Assembly: GCA_029207755.1 (NCBI GenBank)
Contig: JARCOQ010000005.1
Span: forward strand, 42,433,621 to 42,497,620
DNA length: 64,000 nucleotides
From: Chamaea fasciata
Lineage: Eukaryota > Chordata > Aves > Passeriformes > Sylviidae
Direction: 5' to 3'
In this document: positions 14,601-26,405 of the stretch, one piece after another
How the letters are laid out: the number at the start of each line of letters is the position of its first letter
Numbering within the stretch: position 1 is the first letter of the stretch
Made by a program: the position numbers and the translations under genes
Notes under the pieces: generated by a model
Seen by the model: the letters and a program-made list of their open reading frames with translations, nothing else
Told to the model about the DNA's origin: nothing
The model's database searches: none

Positions 14601-14929
14601 TACAGTCAAATTCCATATTAAATTTTATTAGTTTTCAAGATGATTATCCATAGATTCTGAAGCTCATGTACATACAGTAGCACCAAATAGTGAAACTACT
14701 GTGAAGACCATGTTTGGAATATTGCAGATACAAGATGACTGGAAAGGCTTAAGAGGAATGATAAAAAATGAATAAGATTTTTGCACACAAAGGTACATCT
14801 AGTGAGTCAAGACATGTATACTCCACAGATTACTGGATGCCTGAGTATACAGTATATTAATATCACTTCCAACTTGGTTTACACTTTTTCTAGGCATTTG
14901 CTTTCAGATACTGAAAGTGTGTTACATAG
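8101..14929. other. Intergenic or distal 3' UTR sequence, no gene seen
   Basis: AT-rich sequence with scattered stops in all frames. Small open frames (under 85 codons) show no recognisable domain. A somewhat GC-richer stretch at about 10140-10640 carries four overlapping short open frames on both strands, which is more likely composition than coding. A (TA)n run lies at 11594-11625, and AATAAA hexamers at 11098-11804 could be distal TMTC3 poly(A) signals. Confidence 0.6.
11594..11625. repeat. AT dinucleotide repeat
   Basis: Imperfect (TA)n microsatellite of about 32 bp, read directly from the sequence. Confidence 0.9.
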
Positions 14930-15190
14930 ACTGTGGTTTCATTTGGTGTGGCCGTCTGAAAAGGAATTCTGCAGTGCATCGAAGGTGATCAGGGGCTGTA
15001 GCGTGTGATATGTGAAGAGAGGCTGAAGCAGCTGATTCATTTTTGCCAGAAGAGACAGGACTTATAGGGGCTTCTTACTGCCGTCTTCAACTCTGGGACG
15101 GTTTTTGCACAGAAGCAAATAATTTGAATGGTAATGATCGCAAGCCTACAGCAAGGGAAGTTCTAATTAAATGCAAGAAAATAATTGCTC
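14930..15190 (+). mobile_element. CR1 LINE fragment, old, 3' part
   Basis: Stretches such as GTGAAGAGAGGCTGAAGCAG (15012 on), GGGGCTTCTTACTGCCGTC and GGGAAGTTCTAATTAAATGC match the order seen near the 3' end of CR1 ORF2 and the start of its 3' UTR in avian CR1 elements. The copy is strongly diverged, with deletions and stops, and lacks the CR1 3' octamer tail. It is on the + strand. The left edge is uncertain. Confidence 0.65.
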
Positions 15191-16589
15191 TCAGCATTCC
15201 CATTTGCAGATGATCCTGCCATTCAGAGGCTTGTCACCCCCTTGGCATATTGCCTTCTTCAAGTCCCTCAGCAGTTGTGCCCCAGTGAGGACAGGACTGT
15301 GCTGGCCAACCACTTCAGCAGAGCCAGAGTGAGGCATTTTGCATGACAGATACTACTGCGGCCAACTCCTGGCATATGTGTTAGAATTCAAAAACATACA
15401 AAGAAAGCAGCAACTGAATTAATGCAGAGGCATTTCAAAGTCATGCATTACTTATGTAAGGATTTTCCAGGGAAGAATCATGCAACTTACAGTATAGTTG
15501 AACAGAAAGTGACACTCTATTTCTCTTAACATCAGGCTATATGACTTAAATGGATGAAAATTTTGTTGGTAAAAATAATATCTTTACAGAACACAAATTT
15601 TGCTGTTCATTGTGGGGTGTTAGGGTTGGTGAGATATAAAAGATGAGAAGAACCAAATAGCTACATTCATGAAGATCTGTAAAATGCCATGCAACTTTTG
15701 ATTTAGGAAGGTCCTTGTGTGCAAACGCCCAAAACCTCATAGGACATACCAAGAGAAGAATCCACCATGCGCAGTTCCAAAACTTGTTCCTAAACTCTTC
15801 CCCTAACCATTTGGCAGTAGAAACAGTCAGGGATTCCATAAAGCTAAGTGGACTTTAGTTCTGACCTATGCCATAAAAAATATTATTCTTCAATAATGTT
15901 TCTCTAAAATCATTAGAGAAAAAAACAGAAATGTTTCACTTGGAGTAACATAGAATGAATAGTTATCTATTGTAACCCAGTTTTGGCTATGTAAATATAA
16001 ATGAAGGTCTTGTCTGGCCAATGTTTTTGGCCAGAGAAATGTTTGGGAACGTCAATTTTGTGGATACAGACAGGGGAAAAATGCTGAGGATGTGGTAAGA
16101 CCTGGACTTTTGTATGCATACTGACCAGTCAATTTTTAGTTAGGTTATGAACCTGCAAAAAGTAGCATTATGTAAAATAGTTTTTGATAAAAGAATATTT
16201 ACGAAGTTATGGCTGTAAAAAAAACCCCAGCATATCAAAACCAGGCTCTCATAGAAAAAAATAGGAAAGAAAAAGGATTTATTTAAAATTAAATGGAATT
16301 AAATGGCTGCAATCCATGTCTGGAACTGCAAAAGGCAGATTTTATGCACAGATACACTAAGACAATTCAATGGACCACAGAAAAATGTAGAAGTAAAATA
16401 CTGTAAAGTTCTCAGTCTATGTAAATTGAGATGCTATTTTTTGGTTGATTTGACAGATGAATAAAACAATCTTTCTGAAATTCAGCTCAGGAGAAACTAA
16501 TAGTTAAGCTACAAATGACAACAGTTTATGGAATTATTGGAGGATGAATAAAAGCTTTCCAACAGGGAAAGAGCAGTAGACAGTTCTGC
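15191..16589. other. Intergenic, nothing recognised
   Basis: AT-rich DNA. A minus-strand open frame of 97 codons at 15546-15839 has no recognisable domain and is probably chance. The block at 15180-15360 is slightly GC-richer and could be a further repeat remnant, but I cannot name it. Confidence 0.6.
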
Positions 16590-17520
16590 AATATCTGGCA
16601 GCACAGTAGTTACTAGCAATGCTCCTAAAATAACTTGGCACTGAACTTATTTAATAATGTCAGTGGTGACTGTGGTAGAAATAGAGTAAAAATCCTGATT
16701 GTATTTGTTGATGATGCAAATATGTAAGCATTGTCAATATAGGGTATTGTATAAAAATTGCTTATTTCAAATGTATTAAAAGAAATCAGATTAAATTCAG
16801 TAATAAATAATATTAAGTGATGCACCCTTCCCCTAAAGTGTGGGTCATCACGACCCTGCTACTGGTATCCCACTTCTGTTCAAAGCTAGAATTTAGCAAA
16901 GCAATAAGGTGGAAATGTACTCGGCTGCCCTACATAACAGCAGGATTACAAATTAGTGAATTCATTTAGCCAGAAAATTATATGATTGTGTTGAAAAGGC
17001 AACTCCAATAGAAATAAAGACACTGGTGATGCCTTATCTGGAATACTTTCTTCGTTTTGATTGCTTATGTCCAAGATCAATAAATTAAAACTAAAATAAT
17101 TACACAAAGTCTCTGCTGGATAGATAAGTAAGGCAGGAGGAATGTCTTCTGCAAAGAGCCAGAGCTTGTTATCTGAGGCTAAACAAGTTAAAAGGACATG
17201 TCTTTGTTCAGATATCCAGTAGAAGGGTTAAAACTGGAAGAAATATTGTCATTTAGGCTAAAAGCCAATGTTTGTACAAGAACAAAAAGGGAGAAAACAA
17301 TTATAAATACACTCAAGCTGGAAATGAGGCAAAAGGCCCGGTCTACTGGAACAATGTATTTTGCGACTATCTTTGAAAGAGAATGGTGGGGGAGGAAAAA
17401 AAGTTATTTTAAGCTAAGGCTATCAACAGTTTTGAAAGTGAATCCATTAAATGCTACCTGTAATAATAAAGAAGCAAATTTTGTGATCCAGGAAGTTTTT
17501 TCTAACTTTGTGCTTCCTTA
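16590..17520 (+). mobile_element. Probable ancient CR1/L3-like LINE fragment
   Basis: Heavily decayed. Around 16640-16720 the order of words resembles the CR1 reverse transcriptase segment that contains the FADDTKL-type motif (here degraded to TTTGTTGATGATGCAAATAT). Further right, GAGGCTAAACAAGTTAAAAG and CTCAAGCTGGAAATGAGGC (about 17310) resemble the distal ORF2 and UTR region of CR1/L3 elements. It appears older than the other CR1 pieces in the window. The 107-codon open frame at 17198-17521 falls within it and is not a gene. Confidence 0.5.
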
Positions 17521-19476
17521 AAGTACTCTAAGAAAAGAAATCATAGGAATTTGCATCCTATCCTCTGTTTATTTTAGAGCATATGTTTAAATTGGAGGTA
17601 CTCTTGTGAAAGCAACAATGCCTGTTGCAAACTGATGTATTTGACATGTGAAATCATTCCACACAGAACAATATGGAAATAGACCACATTAAAATGTCTT
17701 GTTTTCAGTGGTTATACTGAAATCTTAACGTAGCAGTGAAAAGTCGTCTAAATTTGCATGTTTATTGTCTTCTGGAATTATTTTGCTTTCTTACTCCTTT
17801 GTACTGAGATGCTCTCACTTACAGGTTAAATAAATGACCTTTTAAAGAACCAACTCAATGATGTTAAGACATATTCCCTGATGTAGAATTTCCACAGTGG
17901 TGTGTGCCGTGTTACTGATGCAATTCATGGGGTAGTACATGATGTTAACTGAAAATTTGCAGTAGAATTCAGTTTTTTCTGAAGATGCAAATAATTTCCT
18001 TTTTATATGTATTGGAGATGGTAGTGAAAGCCTTGCAAAACATTGGAGTGAATCAGAATTGTGAAGGTAGAGAAGAATATAGTTCTCTGCCTTCTGTTTT
18101 TTGCTTCCATGACCTCTACCTGGTAGGCCAGTTTGCTACAAACATTTATATAATGAAAGGTATTTATTCTAAATAATAATAATAAACATAACAGTAATTA
18201 TAGGATAATGATGGTGAAAAAGGGTTGTAAACTTAAAAAATTGAAAATATTAATACTGGATTATATTCTTGGTTTTTAATATATAATTCTGACTTTTTAT
18301 GTATATGAAAAGTAAATTATAGGCACAGAATTGTTTCCCACAAACATTTTAACTAGTTAAGGTAAAAAATAATTACAGAATTTACTGTATTCTGTTATTC
18401 AAGAAATATGGGAAAAATGGTTGCTGAACTAATTTGTTAAATTTCAAAACAAAAACAACAACAACAACAACAAAACAGAAGAAAAAGAGCGGTAAAAACA
18501 AGTCTAAGTTCAGAAGTCAGGAATGACAATCCCAAAAAACGGAGAGGATGTATCCTTAAATATAAAATGCTGTGTCTAATTAAAAATCTTCCTGAGCAGC
18601 AGAGGTTTAATCCACAACCTAGGAAAGTGTCCCAGTATTCATTGCTTGGTGCCTTCTTGGTGCATAAAAACCTCTTTTCCAGAGTTTACTTCCCTCTGGG
18701 CACAGGGCCCTCTGTGTCCCTACCTTCTGTGCTAGAGCCAAGTCCTTGTATATTTGTATTCTAAAAAAAGGATACAGCCACTTTGTCATCCATCCCTATT
18801 CAACAAACTCTTAAAAGTAAATATAGCTTCATTTTGAATTTATATTACTCAAAACCAGTTAACTAGACAGTTAATTTAACAATCCTAAGAGGCTTTTTGT
18901 GTGTGTGTGTGTTTACTATGATATTATGTCTTTTCCCACTTATTTCTTCTCTTAAGGATCGTTCTCTTACCTGCAGTCTTTCCAGAAAGTCTTGGCTGCC
19001 TTCAAAACTTTTATTTCCTAGAACATGTATGGTTTCACCTGTTTCTGCACAATTCTGTACATTCGTGTGCTAGACCTGTGAGGTGCTTAAATGTCTGACA
19101 TGAGGGGATACAGGGCTGAAGTGCCAGTCCTCAGTAACCCTGCTCTGCTGCCCTGCAGAGGTTTCCTCGTGCACGCACCTCAACAGCACCCTCAGCTCCT
19201 GTTTCTCGAGATCTTGTGGGGTGAGGTTTCTGTCACTACATGCTTGTGTGTTCCCAAGACATTAGAGGCACCCGGGTGCTCAGTTCTCAGCCTTCAGGAG
19301 GTAGAAACACAAGGTCATGTTCCTATGGACACTTACTCCCTTGGCCATTCTTAGAATGCGTTGGGAAGATTCAGCTTTGCCCAAAATATAAGTCAAGAAA
19401 AATACATTTAATTTTTTTATGGTTTAGGGACTGTTGGGTTGTTTGTTTCTTTCTTTGGTTGGGTTTTGGGATTTTT
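17521..19476. other. Intergenic with short simple repeats
   Basis: Contains a (CAA)n run at about 18450-18475 and a (GT)n run at 18897-18912. A GC-richer stretch at about 18570-19370 has several overlapping open frames of 65-88 codons on the + strand with no domain. It may be an unclassified repeat or an untranslated transcript. Confidence 0.6.
18450..18475. repeat. CAA trinucleotide repeat
   Basis: Short A-rich (CAA)n microsatellite read directly. Confidence 0.85.
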
Positions 19477-20311
19477 TGTTGGGGTGCGAGAGGAGGGTTG
19501 GGTTGATTTTTTATGTCTAGCAACTGTTAGTACAGGTTTGCTTTTGTCTTGGGATGCAATATGTAACCAAATATATGTATTCTATTTGCCATCTGTTGAA
19601 ACCAGTTGGGGAAGTGTTTTCTTTATCTCTTGTATAACCCATTCCTCATAACTCCAGGGGGGAAGGGGCGAGTGCCTTCTGTTAATGGGCCAGCTGTGTA
19701 GCAATGTTCCAGGTTGAGCAATGTTCCTTATCTCTTCCATGGCCCATCCTCCCTCTGGGGGATATCTACTGTTAATGGGCCACTAAGTCTCACCACGTGA
19801 TTGATACAATTGCAGCATTCCATTGAGAGGTGCTCCACCCAGTGGGAGGAGCCAAGCATTCCCACCTGGATAAAAGCTGAGATTTGGAACAGCAGAGCAG
19901 CCTGTTTTCCACTGGATTCCCAGAGAAAGACTGGACCCTTCTTGCCACCACTGGACCCTTCTAGCGGATCATCTCTACTCCAACAGAACCACATCTGTTA
20001 CTCCAGGAGAATTTGTTTGGACTGCTACCAACACCCTGATCAACGGGGTGTCAGCTCATATTCTGACTCTGTCAGGGTTTCTAGGATTTTTGTCTGTTTG
20101 GGTTTTTTTGGGGTTCTTTTTGTACTACATTTGTGTTATATTTGTATTTTTACTATTCCTAGTAAAGAACTGTTATTCCTGTTCCCATATCTTTGCCTGT
20201 AAGCCCCTAATTGCAAAATTACAATGATTTGGAGGGAGGGGGTTTTCATTCTCCATTCCAAGGTGAGCTCCAGCTTTCCCAGGCAAACACCTGTCTTTCC
20301 AAACCAAGACA
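19477..20311 (+). mobile_element. Solo LTR of an ERVL-type endogenous retrovirus (passerine type)
   Basis: Unit of about 835 bp starting TGTTGGGG and ending AACCAAGACA, so it has TG...CA termini. Inside are a TATA-like GATAAAAGC (about 19869) and an AGTAAAGAACTG poly(A)-type signal (about 20161) followed by a CTGTTCCC stretch. These lie in the right order for U3-R-U5 on the + strand. The overall sequence strongly resembles a songbird ERVL LTR that I know. The motif GATTTTT directly flanks both ends (19470-19476 and 20312-20318). Seven bases is longer than the usual 5-bp ERVL duplication, so the left edge is tentative and could be nearer 19432. No internal retroviral genes are present. The 133- and 88-codon frames inside are LTR sequence. 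Confidence 0.82.
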
Positions 20312-20585
20312 GATTTTTATGCAGAAGTTTGGAGTATAAAGGTAGCCTCTTGATTTAAGACTGGCTTCAGTCTGCGGAGGGGCTACGTTCTAAGGTAAAC
20401 TTCTCATACTCTCTGGCTGAGACTATTCCATTGAGAGCAATAGGGATTTAGTTTAGTTCTTCATTAGGACACAAGCTGTCAGGAGTCAGGAATTCCCCTG
20501 ATGCTGGGCCTGTTCACATTACGTCTGAGAACTTGCATCATCTTTCATACTGCTGTATCTCATCTTTATTGAAAATGACAGTTTG

Positions 20586-20618
20586 GCGGGGGGGAGGGGC
20601 AGGGGGAAGGGGGGAAGG
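20586..20618 (+). other. G-rich tract, possible G-quadruplex
   Basis: Four runs of at least four G separated by loops of 1-2 bases occur in about 33 bp on the + strand. This fits the general G4 pattern. Whether it forms in cells is unknown. Confidence 0.7.
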
Positions 20619-20899
20619 TTTATTGAATTCTCTTCCATATTCACAGAGAAGAACTTGGTTTTGTGGATTTTTTTTCTGGCTGGAATGATGTATTTTGTAA
20701 AAGGAAAAAAAAAAAGTAATTTTTAAACAATTTAATGGAAAACTAGAAGGATTTTGCTTTTTAAATATCTCTGAGTTCTGACCTACAACACCTAAGTGCT
20801 TAATTATCTGACCCCAGATATATCTCATACATGAAAAGAATCTTGATTACATTTTTCCTGAATGTGGGATAAATGAGGCCAGTTGTTGTAAAAATGTTT

Positions 20900-20924
20900 C
20901 CTCCTCCTCCTCCTCCTCCTCCTG
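20900..20924. repeat. TCC trinucleotide repeat
   Basis: About eight units of CCT/TCC read directly. Confidence 0.9.
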
Positions 20925-23900
20925 TCACTTCTGTTCCAGGGTAGGTTTTTTTTTTGTTTCTTTGTTCTCTACTATGAATCTGGTGAAGAAAAATGGGTTT
21001 AATTTTCTTTTTGGGAAAAATGTCTGTTTAAATAAATGCTTGTAAATTATTTAATAATGTAGAAGAGATAATTAATCTAGGAAGAAATTGATCCAGTTTG
21101 TGAGGATTTGTGTTCTTCTACAATTATAGAAAAACATATGAAATAGAGAGAGAGATGGATTGGATATGGGCAGGCATAATCACTGAACATATTAAGATTA
21201 GCATCAATGTGAAATGTTAAAGGTAATACAAGGATAATGATAATACGGCAAATAAGTATCAGGCAAATGCAACTGTCATTAATCTGTTGAGTCATTTTTA
21301 CTTCCAAAGTATCATTAGAATGTAATTTGAAAGGAATATGTTGAAAAAACCCATCGGGGTAAGGAAGAGGGGAAATTATGCATATATACATATATATGTA
21401 TATGCAATATTTGTATGCACCTGCATATGCTATTACATATTGGTATATAATATTGTCTACTAGAGATAATATATAATCTATATGTACTGAAAAGTTTTCT
21501 GGCTGTTTTACCACACTGTTATTCATACATTTTAATGAGTTTCCTAGGAGAGTCTATGCCTGTATGTTATTTTTCATAGCTCTACTAGTTGATCTTTTTC
21601 TTTGTTTTGTGTTTGTTTCTTTTTAAGGCAAAAAGCACATTTTATCACATCCTTGGGGGGGTTGAAATTTTCAGAAAGATTTGTATAGGCCACATGGATA
21701 AGCTACTGTATGACTGAAGTAGGAAATCTAGTATGACCGAATAATTATTTTGCAGTGTACTCACCGCATCCTAATTGATTGTGCCCATGTCTTCATTCCA
21801 CAGTAAATGAAAACAATGTAACACTAGGCTGAAGGTGGTAGTTTCCAATCAACTAATGCATTACAGATTCATAACCTGCCTTTTTCTCACAATAAGGGAA
21901 TGAGAGCCAATAACAGTATTGGTTACAGTATTGTCAGCCTGCCATATCACTCAAATGAGTACGTAAATAAACTATGAAAAATGTTGTCCTAATATTTCAG
22001 TAGATGTGTTGTGCAGATATGATTTGATTAAGTGGAATTTTGTATAATGAATGTGGAGTTTTCACTGTATTCCCTATTCAAATAGTATTTCTAAAATATT
22101 TCTTTAGTCATGATCACAGCTATTCTCACGGATTTTTTTACTATGTAAACACATTGAAAACATTCAAAATTGAAATTGTGCTTCTGCTTACACTTTGGTT
22201 GCTCTTTTATTCCTCTTGAGTAATTACACTTGGAAATAATGCTATCAAAATATAAGAACTCCTTTAATAATAGAAATTTTTACACATATTTTCATGTAAC
22301 CTTTGTAAGTATATCACATAGAGAAATAAGTGAAATCAGATGAGAAAGAAAACTGTATGGGATCTAGAGCAAGAGGACTTGAAAGAAAAGGAGGTCCTGG
22401 GGTCAGTTCTCCTCTTTCATAACTCTCATGTGCATATAAAGTGTTCTGCTCTCAAATCATAGTGTTTGTTTGGATTTTTTAATCTCTAATGAATTAAACA
22501 CATGAAAAAACACATTAACTCCCAAAAAATTCATGTGAGTTTATGATACTCTGACTGTGCAGGCACCTGAGCATTAGAGTCAGCAAGGAATTAGTTTAAC
22601 TTTGATGTAAAATCCTTAAAGATTAAATTTAGCATGAGATTTTAGAAACGTAAGTAATGTGGTGGAGGGAATATAATTTTGATAAGGTGAATCACAAATT
22701 CTGTAGACTTGTACTTCAGAATGTGGGATCTTTGATGACAGCAGTATTTTAAAAGGAGAATATTTGTAAAGGCTTTAATAATAATATATATACTTTTCTG
22801 TGCATTAGAAGGTACATATCAGAAATTAAACCTAACAGACTGAGATGCAGAGCAATGGTTTTCAAAGAGACCTGAAAGATGAATCCTGAAAATCTCTTGG
22901 TTAATAATTTCTTGCAGTTAGCCTGCTAATAATTAATGCTGCTAATAGTAGGTATTTAACAGTATGTAAAATGTTTAAATCCTCAGAATATCTTAATAAT
23001 CCCTCTGTTTATTTGACCTGACTGGAGATTCAGCTTCTATTTTGCATTTGTAGAGGTCAGCACTTCTGATTGCGTACCAGACCATTTTTCTAGGAGGTCG
23101 ATAAAATCTCCAGTTATTAGAATAAACTCTAGGCTTTTTTTGAATGATCAGAAGAAAACACTGAAGATATTATCTTGGGTTTTCTTTCTTTTTGCATTTT
23201 TATATGATTAAAATAAAAATTCTTAGCTTTTAAGGTCAAAAATATATAAAAAAAATTAGTGTGAAATACTGTGCTACATGAAAATTTTGGTGGAATCTTT
23301 TCCAGTAGACTTATCCTTGAAATGCTGGCTAAAGAACTGAATGAAGTCCAAATTATCTGTTTATTCTGACCAGAACTGAATTCCGTGTTAATGTTGTATA
23401 TGTAACTTGCATGGAACACTTTAAAACTTGTACAAAACAATGAAGTTGTGACTTTTGCTTCAGTGAATTTTCAGAGATAGAATTTTTCAACTCATAATGC
23501 AACTAAGGATCAAATAATTAAATTCCAAAGAAATCTCTGTGGTGTCAATAACCAGTGGTCTTTCTTTCTTTCTTGGTGGTAGTGATGTATGTTTCTATCT
23601 CAGAGAACAGATACTATGCATGCAGGTTTTAAAGGCAGGTTTTAAAATACTCTGTTTCAAACCCAGGACTCCAACATTCTTACTGGACCACTGCCATCAT
23701 ACAAGAACTGATATCCTAAGATAATCTTAGGAAAGAATAATTTAGGAAAATCAGTAAATAAAAAGAAATAATCTCAATTGTTACAAATATTCCTATTTAA
23801 AAGATATTTGTATATAAATTGTTTAATGATGACACTCATGCTTCAGAAAATTTATGATTAAAATGGGAGTTAATTATATCAAGGGTTGTAGTAAATAATT

Positions 23901-25396
23901 TATGCTATTCCTAAGAGTCATATTTGAGTGATTCTACAGTATAGTGGATGATAAATATTCTTAAGTAATGTATTGTTAGAAAAGCAAATTTATAGAGCTT
24001 TATTGTGTATTGCTCGAATGAACTTTTGAAGATTCAGTTAATTCTGGGCAATGTTGACACAGCTGTCTCTTTGGGATAGGGAAAATCTGCCAGGATGTTT
24101 GGTGGATGAGCAGCAGGTTGAGAAAAGCTGCATTGCTGGAATCAGAGCAGCCTCCGATCTTGTAATGACCTGGTAACTGACCTTGTGAGTAATCTTGTAA
24201 ATGACCTTGTAAATTAGATCTTCTTAGGAAATTTGCTAATTCCCTTAGCAGTGAGGTAGCCAAGAACATAGGAGGAGAGTCAGGGCCAAAATCTTCCAAT
24301 TTACTGGAAAGTACTTTCAAAAAGTAAACAAATTCTTTCAAAGCAGAATCCTAGTCTTCAGGGGCATTATTTGTTTATTAGAAATACCATGTGTGAATAT
24401 TTTTTGCTTTCACTGAGAGATACCCTTTAGTTATAAATCCGAATTCTTGAGGTATTTTGTCGGAAGTGTAGTTGGAAGGCACATGTGCTTCTCAGTGCAC
24501 ACAGGTTCTCAACTGCTGTGCAGTAAAACATTCATGACTTAAGTATTTTATATGATATCTTGGTAATGTCCAGCCCACTTTCTGCTTGCAGATGAAAATA
24601 CCTATTTTCTTTGTAAAAGATTCATTACTTTGGGTTACATTCTACCTTCTTTTAAAGCCTGTGTGTCTTAAAAAACCCAAAGGCAGTAAGTTCAAGTTAC
24701 GCTGAACTGAGCCATTTGCAAGGTTTACTGAGTCATCAGTGATAAGTATGCTATGAATATATATATATAAATACCGTGATTCCTTGTGACACAAAACTCG
24801 AAAATAAAATCAAAGAAGAAAAAAGCATCAATTTTTTAGCTAGTAAGGATTAAGAAATATTTGGGAAATATTTCCATTTCAGAAACTAAGGTTAAATGGA
24901 TAAACGAATTCCTGTCTGTGAATGTAGGTGACAAACTGATACATCACTTTTTTTTGTTCTGTTTATGATGTTTTGATTTTAGTAGTTACAAGAAATTATG
25001 GCCCAGTTTCTTCTGAAATAAATCCATAGTATTCTGCAATCCTATCTAAGTACTGAGTCAAAGATCATGGCATTTACCAGTATTTGATTATCCCTCTCTT
25101 CAAATCAATGTTATATTTATTTACAAGTATTTAAATGTAAAACTGTGTGTAACGCAATCCTGAAAATTAATGGTTGATGTGCAAATATAGGAAGATATTT
25201 CGGTATTCTAATTAATTATCACTAAGAAAAAGATAAACAAATAAAGACTTTTACATTTCTTTACATTAAAATGCATTTATTTTTTGGTCGAATGAAAGTT
25301 TTTATTAGTATTACTTCCCAACAGAATTACAAGAACACCAATGAAACAAATATAGCTAGAACATTACCATTAAGGATAATTTATTAAATCTCACTG

Positions 25397-25510
25397 CAAA
25401 ACGAAAACAAAAAACCAAACAAAACCCAAAATAACAAAAAGAAACAACAACAACAGCAACAAAAAAAACAAACGCAGAAAATAAAAAAAAGACCAACCAA
25501 AAAAAAGAGC
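25397..25510. repeat. A-rich low-complexity block
   Basis: About 115 bp of A-rich sequence interspersed with C (AAAAC and CAA-like units). The complementary strand yields a phenylalanine- and cysteine-rich spurious open frame. Confidence 0.8.
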
Positions 25511-26405
25511 AATGAAGTTGAGGATTTTGTATTAAGAAAACTGGTCATGAATACACTAAAGCTGATTACAGTTTTGAAAACTGAGAAACATTGAAGGCTA
25601 TTATCTGTATACAACTAAGTCGAGAAACCTCTTCCATCTTTGGTGAGACCTTGTAGAAACATGAATAATTAATCTGATTTTGCTTCCTGATTTCCAATTT
25701 TCTGTACTGCACAATTTTTTCTCATGCTCTTTCCACACTGAGATCAGTCCTTCGTTAGCAAGTTACAAGCAGTAGCAAAAGCACAGAAAGAAAAAAGTCA
25801 TGGTACTCTACCAAAAATCAATGTTTAGTTTAATGGAGCATCTGGAATATAATAAATTTAGTGAGACTTACTATTAATGATACAATATTCATGCTTAGTG
25901 CTGTTACAGAGATACTAATTTTAATTTTTCTATCAATAATTTGTTAAACAAGACTGAAGTTAGCTTTTAATGCTCCAACCTTTTAATTGCTGCCCTTAGG
26001 GAAGATCTGCTATAGGTTATGGAGAAATAAACTTAGGTCTTCTCTTTTTTTGTAGGAGATCAGGATTAATTCTTGTTCTAACATCCTGAAACTTTAATGT
26101 CTGTTGGAAGATCTCTGTGAACTGGAAAATCAGAAATATCGTAGAAGAGATAACCAAGAATTTGGGAAGTTTTTTCTATGTTACAATTTTTATTGCATTT
26201 ATTTAGATTATTTCCTTTTTAAAATTATTTTTATTAGTAAGGTAGCTATTTTTTCAGAGGTGTGTGTGTAGCTTACCTGTCTTTGTGCTGCATCTATTAA
26301 ATCTGTGTAGGTGACGGGTGTGGAAAACTCCTTGACCTGCTCCCAGTAGTTCCAACTCCCAAACTATTTTCAGGAAATATTTTTTAGTAGACCAGCTGGC
26401 ACTGC

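Larger units (their letters stand above)
20312..26405. other. Intergenic, no gene seen
   Basis: AT-rich DNA with a G-rich tract (20586-20618), a (TCC)n run (about 20900-20924), short TA-rich stretches (about 21380-21480 and 24756-24772), a degenerate repeat at 24159-24215 and an A-rich block at 25397-25510. Open frames at 21077-21526, 23129-23440 and 24000-24341 (minus strand, 149, 103 and 113 codons) show no domain and are of a length expected by chance in this much sequence. Confidence 0.6.

Noticed and set aside
19801..20202. 133-codon + strand frame
   Set aside because: It lies inside the ERVL-type LTR across its TATA and poly(A) region; LTRs of this type do not encode protein.
21077..21526. 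149-codon minus-strand frame with hydrophobic stretches
   Set aside because: No domain, AT-rich low-complexity Tyr/Ile content, and a length plausible by chance in 64 kb of AT-rich DNA.
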